Shown here: piece after piece, positions 10,690 through 22,049 of the stretch
Layout: each line of letters starts with the position of its first letter
Numbering within the stretch: the first letter of the stretch is position 1
From: Musa acuminata AAA Group
Taxonomy: Eukaryota; Streptophyta; Magnoliopsida; Zingiberales; Musaceae
DNA: 64,000 nt
Assembly (NCBI RefSeq): GCF_036884655.1
Contig: NC_088345.1
Location: 28,561,501-28,625,500 of the forward strand
Reading direction: 5' to 3'
Notes under the pieces: model-generated
What the model saw: the letters and a program-made list of their open reading frames with translations, nothing else
Database searches by the model: none
Told to the model about the DNA's origin: nothing
Translations under genes and position numbers: made by a program

Positions 10690-11120
10690 TGCTGCCCTCG
10701 ATCTGCGTGTGTGAAGCGCAGCCGAAGGCGGGCAGCACAGGGGCTGCGTCTGCAGTAGCCGGCCGGCGGCCTGCTTGCAGCAGCCTTGCTGCCGGCGGGG
10801 CTAGCAGCCCACGGGCAGAGGCGCCGCAGGGCAGTGGCGCCTGCCGCCGCAAGGAAGCGGCGCTTGCCGCTTCAGGGCAACGGCGTCTACCGCCGCAGGG
10901 TAGCGACGCCTGCCGCCGCTGCTCCCGCGGGCGAAACCCCCCCCCCACACAGCGGCGGCCGCCCGGCGGGACAGCACCGCTTGCGGAGGCAGCGGCGCCC
11001 GCGGGGGAGCCCACCTGCAGCGGCAGCGCCGCCAGCGGGCGTGCCGCCTGCAAGCGAGGGCAGTGCCCTCGCCCCGCCGCACAGGCCGCCGCCAGTAGTG
11101 TGGCGGCAGCAGCAAAGGAT
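10690..11120 (+). repeat. GC-rich CpG block in leader
   Basis: About 430 bp of very GC- and CpG-rich sequence between PBS and gag, in sharp contrast to its AT-rich surroundings. It contains four consecutive 23-bp units (cgccgcagggcagtggcgcc...) at 10,822-10,913 and other imperfect GCCGCC/GGCAGC repeats. Both strands give long open frames rich in Ala, Arg, Pro and Gly; these are low-complexity consequences of composition and I do not call them genes. Origin could be an expanded repeat or captured CpG-rich host sequence. Confidence 0.75.
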
Positions 11121-12401
11121 AGTAGGGCATTAGGGTTTTCTGGGAAAAAGACAGTTTTACCCCTCGGAATTTGAGAAATTCTAATTTTTGTCTTTTGTCC
11201 AAATTACGAAAATACCCTTAGTAATTGAGAAATTTCCTACATGTCCGTGATTTCAGAAAAATATTAATTAATTAAAAAGTTTAGTTGATTATTATTTTTA
11301 TTATTATCTAGTAGTCCTACATGATGATGATCATTTATATATGTGATGTATGATGTGTGGACGGATGATCATGGACCGTGTGATGTGTGTACTTATGATT
11401 ATTATTATTGAGGTCTGCGAACCTCCATTATATTTCTCGTTTATTGTCGGGCCTGCGTGCCTATGATTAAGTTGTAATCACAAGAGGAGGCGCAGCGGGA
11501 GCGTGGATGCGATAGCGGGACCCACGAGACGGACGATCGTGATGCATGGAGATGCATCAAGATGTCGACGGAATCGACGAGGACGAGATGGACGATCACA
11601 GGGCATGGAGATGCACCGTTGCACACATAGATCTTGATGTGAGTGATTAGGCCTATTGGCTCTGGCTTAATCATATTAGGTTGTGGTCCATGATCATCTG
11701 GTGTGATTGCTTATACACATACTAGATAAGTATATATATTTGCATGCGATGTAAATATATATTAAATATGTATATGTGTGACATGTCATATTAGGAGACC
11801 AAATCTTAGAAACATCTCTCGATAATATTAAGTCGGTAAACGTGAGGCAATTAGATTGACCCACGTGGCTTTCCATCGTTATAAGTAGGAACCGATTCCC
11901 GGTGTAGGTTGAGTTGGTCGAGTCCCTCGAGACTCACCTATATCGCGATTCGCTATCTTGCTTATGACATAGAGATGTCACCGGTGACCTGAGGGCATGG
12001 TTTACTTGGTCGAGTCCCTCGAGGGTATATCATCAAATCAGACTCATCTTATAACGAAGGTGTTGACTTAACCGAGCATCATGGTTGGTCGAGTCCCTCG
12101 AGGCCATGGTGATTCGGAGGCCAAACAGGACGGGAATCACAAGGAGTTGTGATCGGCAAGAGTTGCCTACCTTTTAGGCTTAGTGTGATTGGTCGAGTCC
12201 CTCGAGGTTACACTAAGACGCTGATTGGATCCTGATCCCCACTAGAAGTCTGCCGGAGACTTCCGTTTCACGTGCTGAGGGTGTCGCGTGACTCATTAGT
12301 AAAATAGTGGGAGCATATTAAGATAGAAGTCCATATCTTGATAGTTTATTTCTTGCAAAATCTGCATGTTATTCATTTCTGCTCATCTTTATTTTCAGAA
12401 A
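11121..12401 (+). other. Angela-like untranslated leader
   Basis: About 1.3 kb of non-coding leader with tgatgtatgatgtg-type runs (11,335-11,400) and the four-copy gtcgagtccctcgag repeat listed separately. Many short ATGs precede gag, so translation of gag would need reinitiation, internal entry or splicing; none can be shown from sequence alone. Confidence 0.6.
11915..12207 (+). repeat. Four spaced TGGTCGAGTCCCTCGAG motifs
   Basis: Almost identical 17-18-base copies start at 11,915, 12,007, 12,086 and 12,190 (spacing 92, 79 and 104). Each holds the self-complementary CTCGAG, and CTCGA/TCGAG can pair across the motif. The sequence between copies is not repeated. One diverged copy is kept at 4,104-4,123 in the deleted relative, so the motif is older than this insertion. 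Confidence 0.85.
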
Positions 12402-13181
12402 ATGTCGCTTTTAAATCCCTTACGTGGCATACTTGATGTCAACCGCCTCACTGGTCCAAATTATACGGATTGGCTCCGTAACTTGAGAATTGTTCTTACA
12501 GTAGAGAAAATCGTGTATGTCCTTGATACAGTGATGCCTACGCCCGAAGAAGGGGCAAGCGAGGATGAGATCACTCGCTACGTGAAGTACATTAATGACT
12601 TCACTCTTGCTCAGTGCTATATGTTGGGCTCTATGACTCCAGAGTTACAGAGACAACATGAAAAGATGGATGCCAGATCCATTCTCCTACATGTCCGCAA
12701 ATTGTTTGAGGAACAGGGAAGGACTCAACGATATGAGATATCCAAGAGCCTTTTCCGCGCTAGGATGACTGAGGGGACACCGGTTCAGAACCATGTCCTA
12801 AAGATGATTGAATGGATAGAGAAACTCACAGGTCTAGGAATGGTCCTAGAGGATAACTTGTGTGTGGACATTGTGCTTCAGTCCCTACCAGATTCCTTTT
12901 CACAGTTCATAATGAATTTTAATATGAACAAGCTTGAGGTGACTCTCCCAGAGCTCCTCAATATGTTGAGGGAGGCAAAGTGTACTATTAAGAAAGAGAA
13001 GCCAGTTCTCTACACTAGTGAGACCAGAAAGAAAAGGAAAGCAGAAAGGTCCCTTAAGAAGGGAAAGGGCAAGGGCAAACAAGGTAAAGCAAAGGTTGCT
13101 AAGAAAGACCCAGCAAAGGATAAAGGCCAGTGCTTCTACTGTGGTAAAGATGGGCATTGGAAGAGAAACTGCAAAGAGTAG
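12402..13181 (+). CDS. gag: Copia Gag (Angela-like)
   Basis: 259 residues from ATG 12,402 ([20 protein letters not shown]) to a TAG. I prefer this start over the in-frame upstream ATG at 12,366 because homologous Gags begin here. The N-terminal half is the Copia gag-polypeptide (UBN2-like) region with [12 protein letters not shown] and [17 protein letters not shown] basic linker (about residues 205-240) and one CCHC knuckle [14 protein letters not shown] follow. Gag packages element RNA and forms the virus-like particle in the cytoplasm. The stop sits right after CKE; the relative at 3,043-3,935 has Tyr there, so the TAG is probably a mutation that separates gag from pol rather than a programmed signal. 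Confidence 0.85.
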   Translation: MSLLNPLRGILDVNRLTGPNYTDWLRNLRIVLTVEKIVYVLDTVMPTPEEGASEDEITRYVKYINDFTLAQCYMLGSMTPELQRQHEKMDARSILLHVRKLFEEQGRTQRYEISKSLFRARMTEGTPVQNHVLKMIEWIEKLTGLGMVLEDNLCVDIVLQSLPDSFSQFIMNFNMNKLEVTLPELLNMLREAKCTIKKEKPVLYTSETRKKRKAERSLKKGKGKGKQGKAKVAKKDPAKDKGQCFYCGKDGHWKRNCKE

Positions 13182-16100
13182 CTTGCAGAAAGGGCGAAAC
13201 AAAAGCTTGATGAAGCTTTAGGTACATTCATGATCAGTCTCCATTTGTCAGACTCTTATGATAACACATGGGTATTGGATACCTGTAGTGCTTATCATAT
13301 ATGCAATTCGTTGCAGGTTCTGGCAAGGCCTAGGAGACTAGAGAGAGGCGAGATGGACCTCAAGATGGATAATGGAGCAAAAGTTACTGTATTAGCTGTT
13401 GGCGAGGTCGCCCTACATCTGCCTAGTGGAGCTTTTATTGCATTAGATGCATGTTATTTTGTTCCTTCTATTATCAAAAACATTATCTCCATTTAATGTT
13501 TAACAGTTAGTGGATATAAATTTGTTTTTGAGAACAATGGTTGTTCGATATTATTAGATGATAAGATTATCACGAAAGGAACATTGCATAATGGTTTATT
13601 TATGTTAGACACCACTCCACATATCATGAATGTAAATGTGTCCAAAAGGAAACGAGATGAGTTGAACAGTGTATACCTGTGGCATTGTAGGCTAGGTCAC
13701 ATCCATGAAAGAAGGATTCAAAAGTTGCTAAATGATGGATATCTAGATCCATTCGATTATATGTCATATGCAACTTGTAAGCCTTACATTCGTGGAAAAC
13801 TGACCAAATCTCCATTTAGTAGAAATGGAGAGAGAGCCAATGAGTTGTTGGAACTCATACATAGTGATGTATGTGGACCCATGTCAACTCATGCTATTGG
13901 AGGTTACTTCTACTTCATTATATTTACTGATGATTTCTCAAGGTATGGATATGTGTACTTAATGAAGTACAAGTCCGAGGCCTTCGAGAAATTCAGAGAG
14001 TATAAGAATGAGGTGGAGAACCAGACTGGAAAGAGTATCAAAACTCTTCGATCAGATCGTGGAGGTGAATACTTAAGTACAGAGTTTACTCAGTTCCTCA
14101 AGGACCATGGGATATTATCCCAATGGACACCTCCTTATACACCTCAGCTCAATGGTGTCTCTGAAAGGAGAAATCGTACATTATTAAATATGGTACGGTC
14201 CATGATGAGTTTCGCTAACCTACCTATCTCATTCTGGGGATATGCCCTAGAAACCGCAGCTTACCTTCTGAACAGAGTTCCAACTAAGTCGGTAGTGTCT
14301 ACACCATAGGAGATATGGAAAGGGAAGAAGCCTGATCTTAAGGTTGTTAAGATTTGGGGCTGCCCTGCCCACGTTAAAAGACATAACCCCGATAAGTTAG
14401 AATCAAGGACAGAGCGATGCAAATTTGTGGGATACCCCAAGGAAACTTGTGGGTATTATTTCTATCATCTCGAGGACCAAAAGGTCTTTGTAGCTAAGAG
14501 AGCAGTGTTCCTTGAGAAGGAACACATTCTTGACGGAGACAGTAGGAGAATGATAGAATTGAGTGAGGTTGGAGAACCAAGCTCGAGCACCACTCTACAG
14601 CCCGAGTCTGTTCATATACCTAATACACAAGTATCAACTTTACGCAGGTCTGATAGAGTATCCCATCCTCCTAAGAGATATGTAGGACATATTAGAGCAG
14701 AGGATGTAGAGGATATTGATCCTCAGACCTACGAGGAGGCTATTATGAGTATAGACTCCGGGAATTGGAAAGAAGCCATGAATTCTGAGATGGATACTAT
14801 GTACTCCAATAAGGTTTGGAACCTAGTTGATGCGCCCGAAGGTATTGTACTCATCGGTTACAAGTGGATCTTTAAGAAAAAGATCGGAGTAGATGGAAAG
14901 GTGGAGACCTATAAAGCAAGGCTAGTGGCTAAGGGGTATCGTCAAAGGCAAGGTGTTGACTACGATGAAACTTTCTCACCCGTAGCAATGCTAAAATCCA
15001 TCAGAATTCTATTGGCTATTGCAGCACACTATGATTATGAGATCTGGTAGATGGATGTGAAAACCGCATTCCTCAATAGGAACCTCGAGGAGGAGGTGTA
15101 TATGATGCAACCTGAGGGATTCGTGTCCAAGAACAGCCCAGATAAGGTATGTAGGTTGCTTAGATACATTTATGGACTAAAGCAAGCTTCCCGAAGTTGG
15201 AACATAAGATTTGATGAGGCAATCAGATCTTATGACTTCGTTAAGAACGAAGATGAGCCTTGTATATACAGAAAGGTAAGTGGGAGCGCTATCACCTTTT
15301 TGGTATTATATGTAGATGACATCCTCATCATTGGGAATGACGTAGGAATGCTATCCACAGTAAAGACTTGGTTATCTAGACACTTCTCCATAAAGGACTT
15401 AGGGGAAGCATCTTATATCTTGGGGATTAGAATCTATAGAGATAGATCCAAGAGGATGCTTGGCTTGTCCCAGTCCAGGTACATAGAAACTATTGTCAAA
15501 AGGTTTGGCATGGAAAATTCCAAGAGAGGTCTCATACCGATGAGACATGGGATATCGCTTTCTACGAGTATGTCCCCAAAGACTCCAGAAGAAAGGGCGA
15601 ACATGGATATGATACATTATGCCTCAGCAATAGGGTCTATCATGTATGCCATGCTATGTACTAGGCCTGATATAGCGCATGCTTTGAGTGTCATGAGCTG
15701 GTATCAAGCGGATCCAGGCTTGGAGCACTGGAAAGCAGTAAAGTGTATCCTTAAGTACTTGAGAAGGACTAAGGATCTTTTACTAGTATATGGAGGTAAT
15801 AGCCTTAAGGTTGACGGCTACACTGACTCAAGTTTTCAGTCTGATGTCGATGATAGCAAGTCGAATTCAGGGTATGTGTACACCTTGAATGGTGGAGTAG
15901 TGTGCTAGAAGAGTTCCAAGCAAGATACCACTGCTGACTCGACCATAGAGGCGAAGTACATTGCTGCATCAGATGCAGCAAAGGAGGGAGTCTGGGTGAA
16001 GATGTTAATCACAGATTTGGGAGTCGTTCCGAATAGCGAGAAGTCGACTTCCTTATATTGCGACAACTATGGGGCGATTACTCAAATAAGGGAACCCGGG

Positions 16101-16287
16101 TCTCATCAGAAGTGTTCTGAGGAGGTTCCAGCTTATTAGAGAGATCGTAACCCGAGGAGATGTAGCAGTGGAAAGAGTTCCATCCGAAGATAACATTGTA
16201 GATCCATTGACAAAGCCGTTGTCTCAGATTGTCTTTGAGTGTCACAGGAGTCTGATGGGGATCAGACACATAGGTGATTGGCTTTAG
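13182..16287 (+). pseudogene. pol: Copia Pol (PR-IN-RT-RH), interrupted
   Basis: The same frame as gag continues through all pol domains. Protease (from about 13,260) reads WVLDTCSAYHIC, with Cys in place of the usual Gly of DTG. Integrase has HCRLGH and ATCKPY (one zinc Cys replaced by Tyr), then the catalytic D (HSDVCGP), D (SDRGGEYLS) and E (NGVSERRNR). RT has MDVKTAFLN, PEGFV and YIYGLKQASRSW with the YVDD box at about 15,310-15,321. RNase H has CTRPDIAH, TDSSF and ADSTIEAKYIA, ending LTKPLSQIVF...GDWL. In-frame stops are at 13,494, 14,307, 15,048 and 15,906, and a small deletion near 16,113 shifts the frame. Several stops look like C-to-T or G-to-A changes, as expected from methylated cytosines. 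No complete polyprotein can be made. Confidence 0.85.
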
Positions 16288-16301
16288 GTCAAGTGGGAGA
16301 T

Positions 16302-17804
16302 TGCTAGTCATAGGTGCCCAGCAAGCCAATCACGTGAGTGATGGCACGTGTGACTTGATACAAAATCTTTTTGCTTATTATATTTTGGCGTATATCACTT
16401 TATAACTATTGCATAAATGCATACATATATTGTGATGTCCTTGGATTTGTGCAATGGGAATCGGATCGTGATGAGATCACGATAATGAGATCGATTCACC
16501 TTTAACACATATCCTAAATAATCCCGGTCATAGGTTACTCGAGAGGGACATCGTGATAACCGGATAGACTGGTGTACTGTATACCCGTCCATATGATGGA
16601 TGCAGTTGGTCTCATAGCTGCTCGTGTAGGGACACTAGGGATACAGTACAGGTGCTCATTGGAGAATGAGTTCACTAATTGATCCGCTTACGGAATGCTG
16701 GATGGTTGATGATGCCTTATTGTCAGACAGCGATTCCGTAGTCCTAGTGGTGTATCTGCTCCTTAGACTTGAGATACCAAGGATGTCCTGTATGAGTGCT
16801 CCACTCTTTGATACCAGACTTATAGGTTTGGCTGTCCCCAGATCTAGTACAGCTGGTCATTGGGAGTGGTAGTCGACCTTACGAGGGCTATTGAGTGTCA
16901 ATAGAGGATCATCCACTCTCGGCATAATGAGATGAATATCCCATGTGTTCTTGCTCAGACAAATCCCTGGCCAGGGTCATTCGGGTTGAGAGAGAAAGAG
17001 TTCTCCGGGAGAATCCGATTAGAGCGAGACTCGAGTAGAAACTGTATGGGTCTGACAGCACCATGCTCGATATACGGTCTCTGGGATATTAGATGGATGA
17101 GGGACTATAGGTACATGGTAACTGAGGACAGACAGGTCCAATGGATTGGATTCCCCTGTATCGTCTGGGGACTACGGCGTAGTGGCCTAGTACTTTCGTA
17201 GTCGATGAGTCGAGTGAATTATTACAGAGATAATAATTCACTGAGTTAGAAGGAGTTCTGACAGGTATGACTCACGGCCAGCTCGATATTGGGCCTAGAG
17301 GGTCACACACATATGGTAGGCATTGTGATGAGTAGAGGTTCGGATATGAGATATCCGACGGAGCCCTTGTCTTATTGGATGCAGATCCAATACCCACTAG
17401 GGAAAGGACCCATTAGGGTTTTGACACGGGATCTCTATAAATAGGAGGGATTCACAGCCTCATAGGCTAGAGTCTTTGCTTGCCCTTCCTATTCTCCTCT
17501 CCCTCTCCCTCTCCCCCTCAGAGTAGGCCTGGAGTTTTGAGGAGCGTCGTCGCAACCCTGCTGTGTGGATCACCGCTAGAGAGGAGGACGCTTGACCTCC
17601 TTCACCCTCTCCTAAGGATCTGCAAGGAAACAGGGATATACGATCTCCCTAGGTAACACAATCTCTATACGCAGTTTTGTGTTTTTGCGGATTTTGCGCA
17701 CCAATCTTCGCACGACGATGAACATCTTTTTGGGAATTGGGGATTTTTGTTTTCTTGTTCTTCCGCTGCGCATATAATGTCGCCCCCCCTATGATTTCCC
17801 AACA
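16302..17804 (+). mobile_element. 3' LTR of the Angela-like element
   Basis: Preceded by polypurine tract aagtgggaga (16,291-16,300). Starts TGCTAGTCATAG and ends CCCAACA; TATAAATA at 17,436-17,443. It is slightly longer than the 5' LTR through small insertions such as one extra cctctc unit near 17,505. The base after it begins a chromovirus gag fragment on the other strand. Confidence 0.9.
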
Positions 17805-18310
17805 GGTACTCCTGAATGGTAGAAGTTTGTCGGATCTTTGCTCGTTGTCCATCAATATTCTCGTAATCGGTTGGTCTGAAGCGGATCAGCAGTCCTTCTT
17901 TGAATTGTCACCATGATAGGATTCCATAAGTATGTTCAAACCAGTCAAACCACTGTATAGCATCCCCTTCAAGATATATAGCTGCAATTTTCACCATAGA
18001 TGCATCAACGGTTTTATGGTACCTAAAATATCGCTCCGCGCACGAGATCCAATCAATCGGGTCTCCTTCTTCCCATCTAGGGAAGTCCACTCTCATGCAT
18101 GGATAGTTGGGGTTCGTCATAGAGCTTCCCCTCTCTTGGAAGTCATATCTTCAAGCTTGGTGTGATTGGGCAAAGCTCTCTCCTTGATGTGATTTCTTCG
18201 GGCTTAGTGGTCGGCCCAATCTGAGTTCGATAAAGAGCGTCCGAATCCTATTCTCCATTCACACGTTGAAGGCTTCGAATTTAGCATTGATTACCTCCTA
18301 AGATGCCATA
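17805..18310 (-). pseudogene. Ty3/gypsy chromovirus gag fragment
   Basis: Minus-strand gag N-terminal half, with the longest open part at 18,120-17,908: TNPNYPCMRVDFPRWEEGDP, then ERYFRYH and GDAIQWFDWF, the retrotrans_gag signature. It is cut at 17,805 by the Angela-like 3' LTR, so the rest of gag and all pol are missing. Homologous stretches lie at 38,302-38,685 (minus) and 47,699-48,280 (plus). Confidence 0.8.
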
Positions 18311-19457
18311 GTATATGCCACCAAATCTGTGATGTTATGATCTCTCTTTTGTTGTCGGGTTAAAGGCATGTATTGGTTGAGAGAGGTGATGGTCAAAAGG
18401 GTTGGTGGATTGGTGGATGTAGGCTACGATTTAGGCTTGTTTTGTGGCTATTTTGGATGTAGTTTAAGGGTATGGTTTGGTGGAGCTTTAGGGCTGTAGA
18501 TGAAAGTTTTGAACCTATGGTAGATGATAGCAAAGGTTTGATAGAAATAAGTGGAAGTTGCAGCAAGTATGTGTTGTCTTGTAAGAGTAGAATTATCGTC
18601 GAAGAAACAACGGTTTCTCGACGTAATTTCCACCAAAAACTTGAGAGAATTGAGGAGAGAATTGATAGCAAAATTACAGTTTATATGACAGCAAGGATGT
18701 CTAATTTAATCAAGAAAATTTCGGCAGTATAACTGCAAGGAAATTAGTGCAATTTGCGATTGTAGAATTCTCATCGAAAAATTTCAGCGGTTTACGACGA
18801 AAATTTGCAGCAACACAAAATCATTTTTAGAGATGAATTTCTCAATAGATCAATCTTAGATGGAAGCCAAGATGATCTATGAAGTGTATAAGAAATTTCA
18901 TTCAAAAAAGATTGCAAATAGATGGATTAAGGCAACAATATGCGGCTAAAATTTTCTGCAGCATAGATTTTCAAGTGTAGCAGATTGGACATAAAAGATC
19001 AGTAGTTTATATTAAAAATTTTTCGATGAAACTAAAGGGAAATCTACTATTAGGAAGTGTCAAATGTGTCATAAAAATTTCGTAGAAATTTGGATAGGAA
19101 AAGCATAGTAGCAAGATCAAACAGATGGTGCTATGCGGCTAGAATTCTGCAATGTATCTTTCGTCATAGAGATGAAAACTTTGTGACGAAAAGTTTATGC
19201 AGTAATATAGGAACAATTTTTTTTTTTTTTGGATTTTTGAATAAGGATAACTAAATTGCAGCAGCAGTAAGGTAGGAAACCAGAATCTATTGCAATTCAT
19301 GGGGAGATCAAAAGATGATCCGCGGTGGTGGAGATGATGGCGGAATTCGGTGACAATCTTTTAAGCAATTGTGGGAATTGCTTTGGATGGTTGTGGAGGG
19401 TTGATAGATGGCTGTGGAAGGGCAGCAAGATGCCAAGAATGCTGCTCTGATACTAGG
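18311..19457 (-). other. Chromovirus leader
   Basis: AT-rich non-coding sequence between gag and the 5' LTR on the minus strand, alignable with 38,686-39,985. It contains one unit of the roughly 190-bp leader repeat (about 18,930-19,135), present two times at 39,303-39,666 and three times in the copy at 42,226-45,457. A T-rich homopolymer run occurs at 19,219-19,230. The PBS (minus strand tagtatcagagcagc) is at about 19,440-19,455. Confidence 0.7.
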
Positions 19458-19851
19458 TGTTAAAACCCTTGCAGATTCTAAACTTGGGGTCGATCTCTTT
19501 AGGGGATCGGCCTCCTTGGAACTCTATAGGGGTTCCTCCCTCCAAGTTGCTGCTCAAAGGCTGTAGAAAAGATTCATCTATTGCTTATCAAAAGAAGAGG
19601 AATACATGGCTATTTATAGGGTTTCTAAACCCTAACTCCTAAAAGGACTCCTACTCAAGACTCCTAGTTCTAACCAACTCCTAATAGGACTTCTACTCAA
19701 GACTCCTATTCCTTTACAACTCCTAATTCTTCTCTAAGAAACAACCTCCTAACCCTAGCCAGCCTTTTCACCTCTTTAATAGGGATCGGCTTAGGTAGGT
19801 TTTAAATGAATGTCCCTCTCAATTAGGACTCTCCTAGCTAGAGTCCTAATA
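19458..19851 (-). mobile_element. Chromovirus 5' LTR
   Basis: About 394 bp, TGTTAAAACC at one end and GTCCTAATA at the other (TGTTAG...TAACA in sister copies), with tandem ggactcctactcaag-type 20-30-bp words. A TATAAATAG-like box is on the minus strand near 19,613-19,620. It directly interrupts a SIRE gag at 19,852. Confidence 0.85.
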
Positions 19852-20151
19852 GTGCCATATATCGAAAGCTGTTTCACAAGTAGAAACCTGATTAAACTCC
19901 TTTTTATCTAAGGCACAAAATAGAGCATTCATAGCTCTAGCATTTAAAGAAAATGTCTTCTTCTCTAAATCATTACAATTGTTCATTGGAATAGAAGACC
20001 TTCGAAAACCATATTCAACAATGTTCCATAAGTTCAAATCCAAAAAAAGTAAGAAAACTCTCATTCGAGTTTTCCAATATGTGTAGTCCAACCCATTGAA
20101 ACAGGGAAGACGAATGAGAGAGTAACCCTCTTGAAAGTAGAAATGAGCCAT
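19852..20151 (-). pseudogene. SIRE gag 5' fragment
   Basis: About 100 N-terminal residues of SIRE Gag: MAHFYFQEGYSLIRLPCFNG, then LDYTYWKTRMRVFLL, NLWNIVE and FCALDKKEFNQVS. The start is 50 bp from the LTR, as in every other copy here. It is cut after FDIWH by the chromovirus LTR; the missing part of gag is not seen to the left. Confidence 0.8.
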
Positions 20152-20200
20152 TTCTCTTGGGTGTTAAACCAAATGAGAAATACGAGGCTTTGATACCAAC

Positions 20201-22049
20201 TGTTACGAATAAGTTGGCACTAAGAGGGGGGGGTGAATTAGTGCAACGGTAAAAATCACGGTTCTGAAAATTTCTTTCGTTTCATATGATAAAACTGATT
20301 TCAGAAACTTGCTTAATTTTAAAGTGTATTCGTAAACATGTTGAAAGCAGTAAGCAAGTAAGGAGGTTTGCAATAAGGTAAGTTGCACAAAAGAAAAGCA
20401 AACCAAATTTTTATAGTGGTTCGATCATCGTGATCTACATCCACTCCACCGATTCCTCTTCCGTTGAGGCCACTGACATCCACTATCGATCTTTCTTTAA
20501 TAGGCGAAGATCAACCTCTTTCTCACACCCCTCTTCTCCTTTTTCACAAGTTTAGGAGACAACCTTTACAAGCACACACTCCTCTCTAAATATAATTCTA
20601 AGTTTAAGCCAAAGGAAGTGATTTCTCAAGAGATTTCTATAGCGTTTTCTCACTTTTAAACTCTATGTGCTTGTGTGTGTTAACCAAGGATAAGATGGAT
20701 ATTTATAAGCTTCAAGTTGATTCAAACTCGCAGCATAAAAAGGTCTCATCCCAAGTTTCTTGAGTACTGGCGGTACCATCACCGTTCTTGGCGATACTAC
20801 CGCCATAGGTTCTACCACTGGGCGGTACCATCACCTAACAAGGGTGGTACCACCACTGGCAGCATTACTACCAGTGGTACCATCGCCCAAAATTCCTGGG
20901 GTGCTATTCCCCAGGCGGTGCCACCACTGGCTAAGGTTTTAGTACCCTGGTTGGGCCTTGAATCCAGCCCAAACCAGTGCAACTTTGGGCCCAATTGAAC
21001 CCTAACAGAGTTGATGGGATTACCTCTCGATCCCAACTCCAATTATGTGCTAACTATGATTCCTAAGACATAATCTAAGCAAGATAAATCCAATTTCTTC
21101 CGGTAATTTTCTAGCGAACTTCTGACGATCTCTCGGTAATGTTCTAGCGATCTCCCGGCAAGCTCCTGGACTTCTCGGTTGATTCCAGCAAAACTTCCGA
21201 TGAACATCCAGACTTCCAACGAACTCTCAAACTCCCAACGAAATTACGTTCTTGACTTTGGGACTTTATTTTGCTTTATGCCTTGTTATCATAGTTAATC
21301 TTACATACATAAAAATACACTTCGATCTATGTAATTATTACTGAGCAAGAATCATGTTGTCTGGCATGTCATTGGTCCATTGACACTTCCTCCGATCTTG
21401 CGGCCTATTTCCCAATCGGCCAGTTGATCTCCGCAACTCTGATATCCTTAGCGTAATATCTACTCTTCTTAGCCTGATGCCCAAATCCATAGCCCGAAGC
21501 CTTCTATCGATACGTCGACCGTTCCGTCGGCCTAACGTCTAATCTTCTGACATGTTTTCCTTTGGCCCAACATGATTCTTCCTGCTTTAAAAATCTCTCC
21601 CTGATCGAAGCATCCTATGTCACTCAAAACACAGATCAAATCATATACTTATCAATTGGTTTCATCATCAAAATCGGAGATTCAACATTACTAAGCATGA
21701 ATCATGTCGTCTGGCATGTCATTGATCCATCGATACTTCGTCTGATTCTTCGGCGCATCATCCTCTCTTGTGGCTTATTGCCCAATTGGCTAGTTAACCT
21801 CTACAACTTCGATATCCTTAGTGCAATATCCGATCTTCTTGGCCTGAAGCCTTTTGTCGATACGTCGATCGATCTTCCGGCCTGACGTCTAATCTTCTGA
21901 CATGTTTTTCTCCAGCCCAACATGATTCTTCCTACTTTAATTATCTCTCCCTAATCGAAGCATCCTGCTTCACTGAAAAATCAAATCAAATCAAATCAAA
22001 TCATAAACACTTATCAATTGGTTTCATCATCAAAATCCGAGATTCAGCA
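20201..22049 (-). mobile_element. SIRE 5' LTR with duplicated end
   Basis: Minus-strand LTR of the gag at 19,852-20,151; the PBS (ttggtatcaaagc on the minus strand) is at about 20,187-20,200. TATAAATA at 20,700-20,707 and a GGTACC/ACCGCC motif array at about 20,765-20,945. The LTR 5' end is duplicated: 21,338-21,687 and 21,688-22,049 are direct copies of roughly 350 bp, each finishing in gattcaaca or gattcagca. The right side abuts an Angela LTR piece. Confidence 0.8.

Larger units (their letters stand above)
9100..17804 (+). mobile_element. Angela/Tork-like Copia element, near complete
   Basis: An 8.7-kb element with LTRs at 9,100-10,571 and 16,302-17,804, a Met-tRNA PBS, a long leader, gag, protease, integrase, RT, RNase H in Copia order, and a polypurine tract (aagtgggaga, 16,291-16,300). 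LTR length near 1.5 kb and the Gag/RT motifs point to the Angela branch of Tork; lineage is inferred. LTRs begin TGCTAG and end CAACA and look about 97% alike by eye. Flanks do not show a 5-bp duplication (atagt left, ggtac right). Coding capacity is lost through five stops and a frameshift. Confidence 0.9.

Noticed and set aside
10649..11202. Several long overlapping open frames on both strands
   Set aside because: They arise from the GC-rich low-complexity block; Ala/Arg/Pro/Gly repeats, no domain, and open in several frames at once.
18472..18732. Possible host gene exon
   Set aside because: The open frame lies in the chromovirus leader and is not preserved in the two sister copies.
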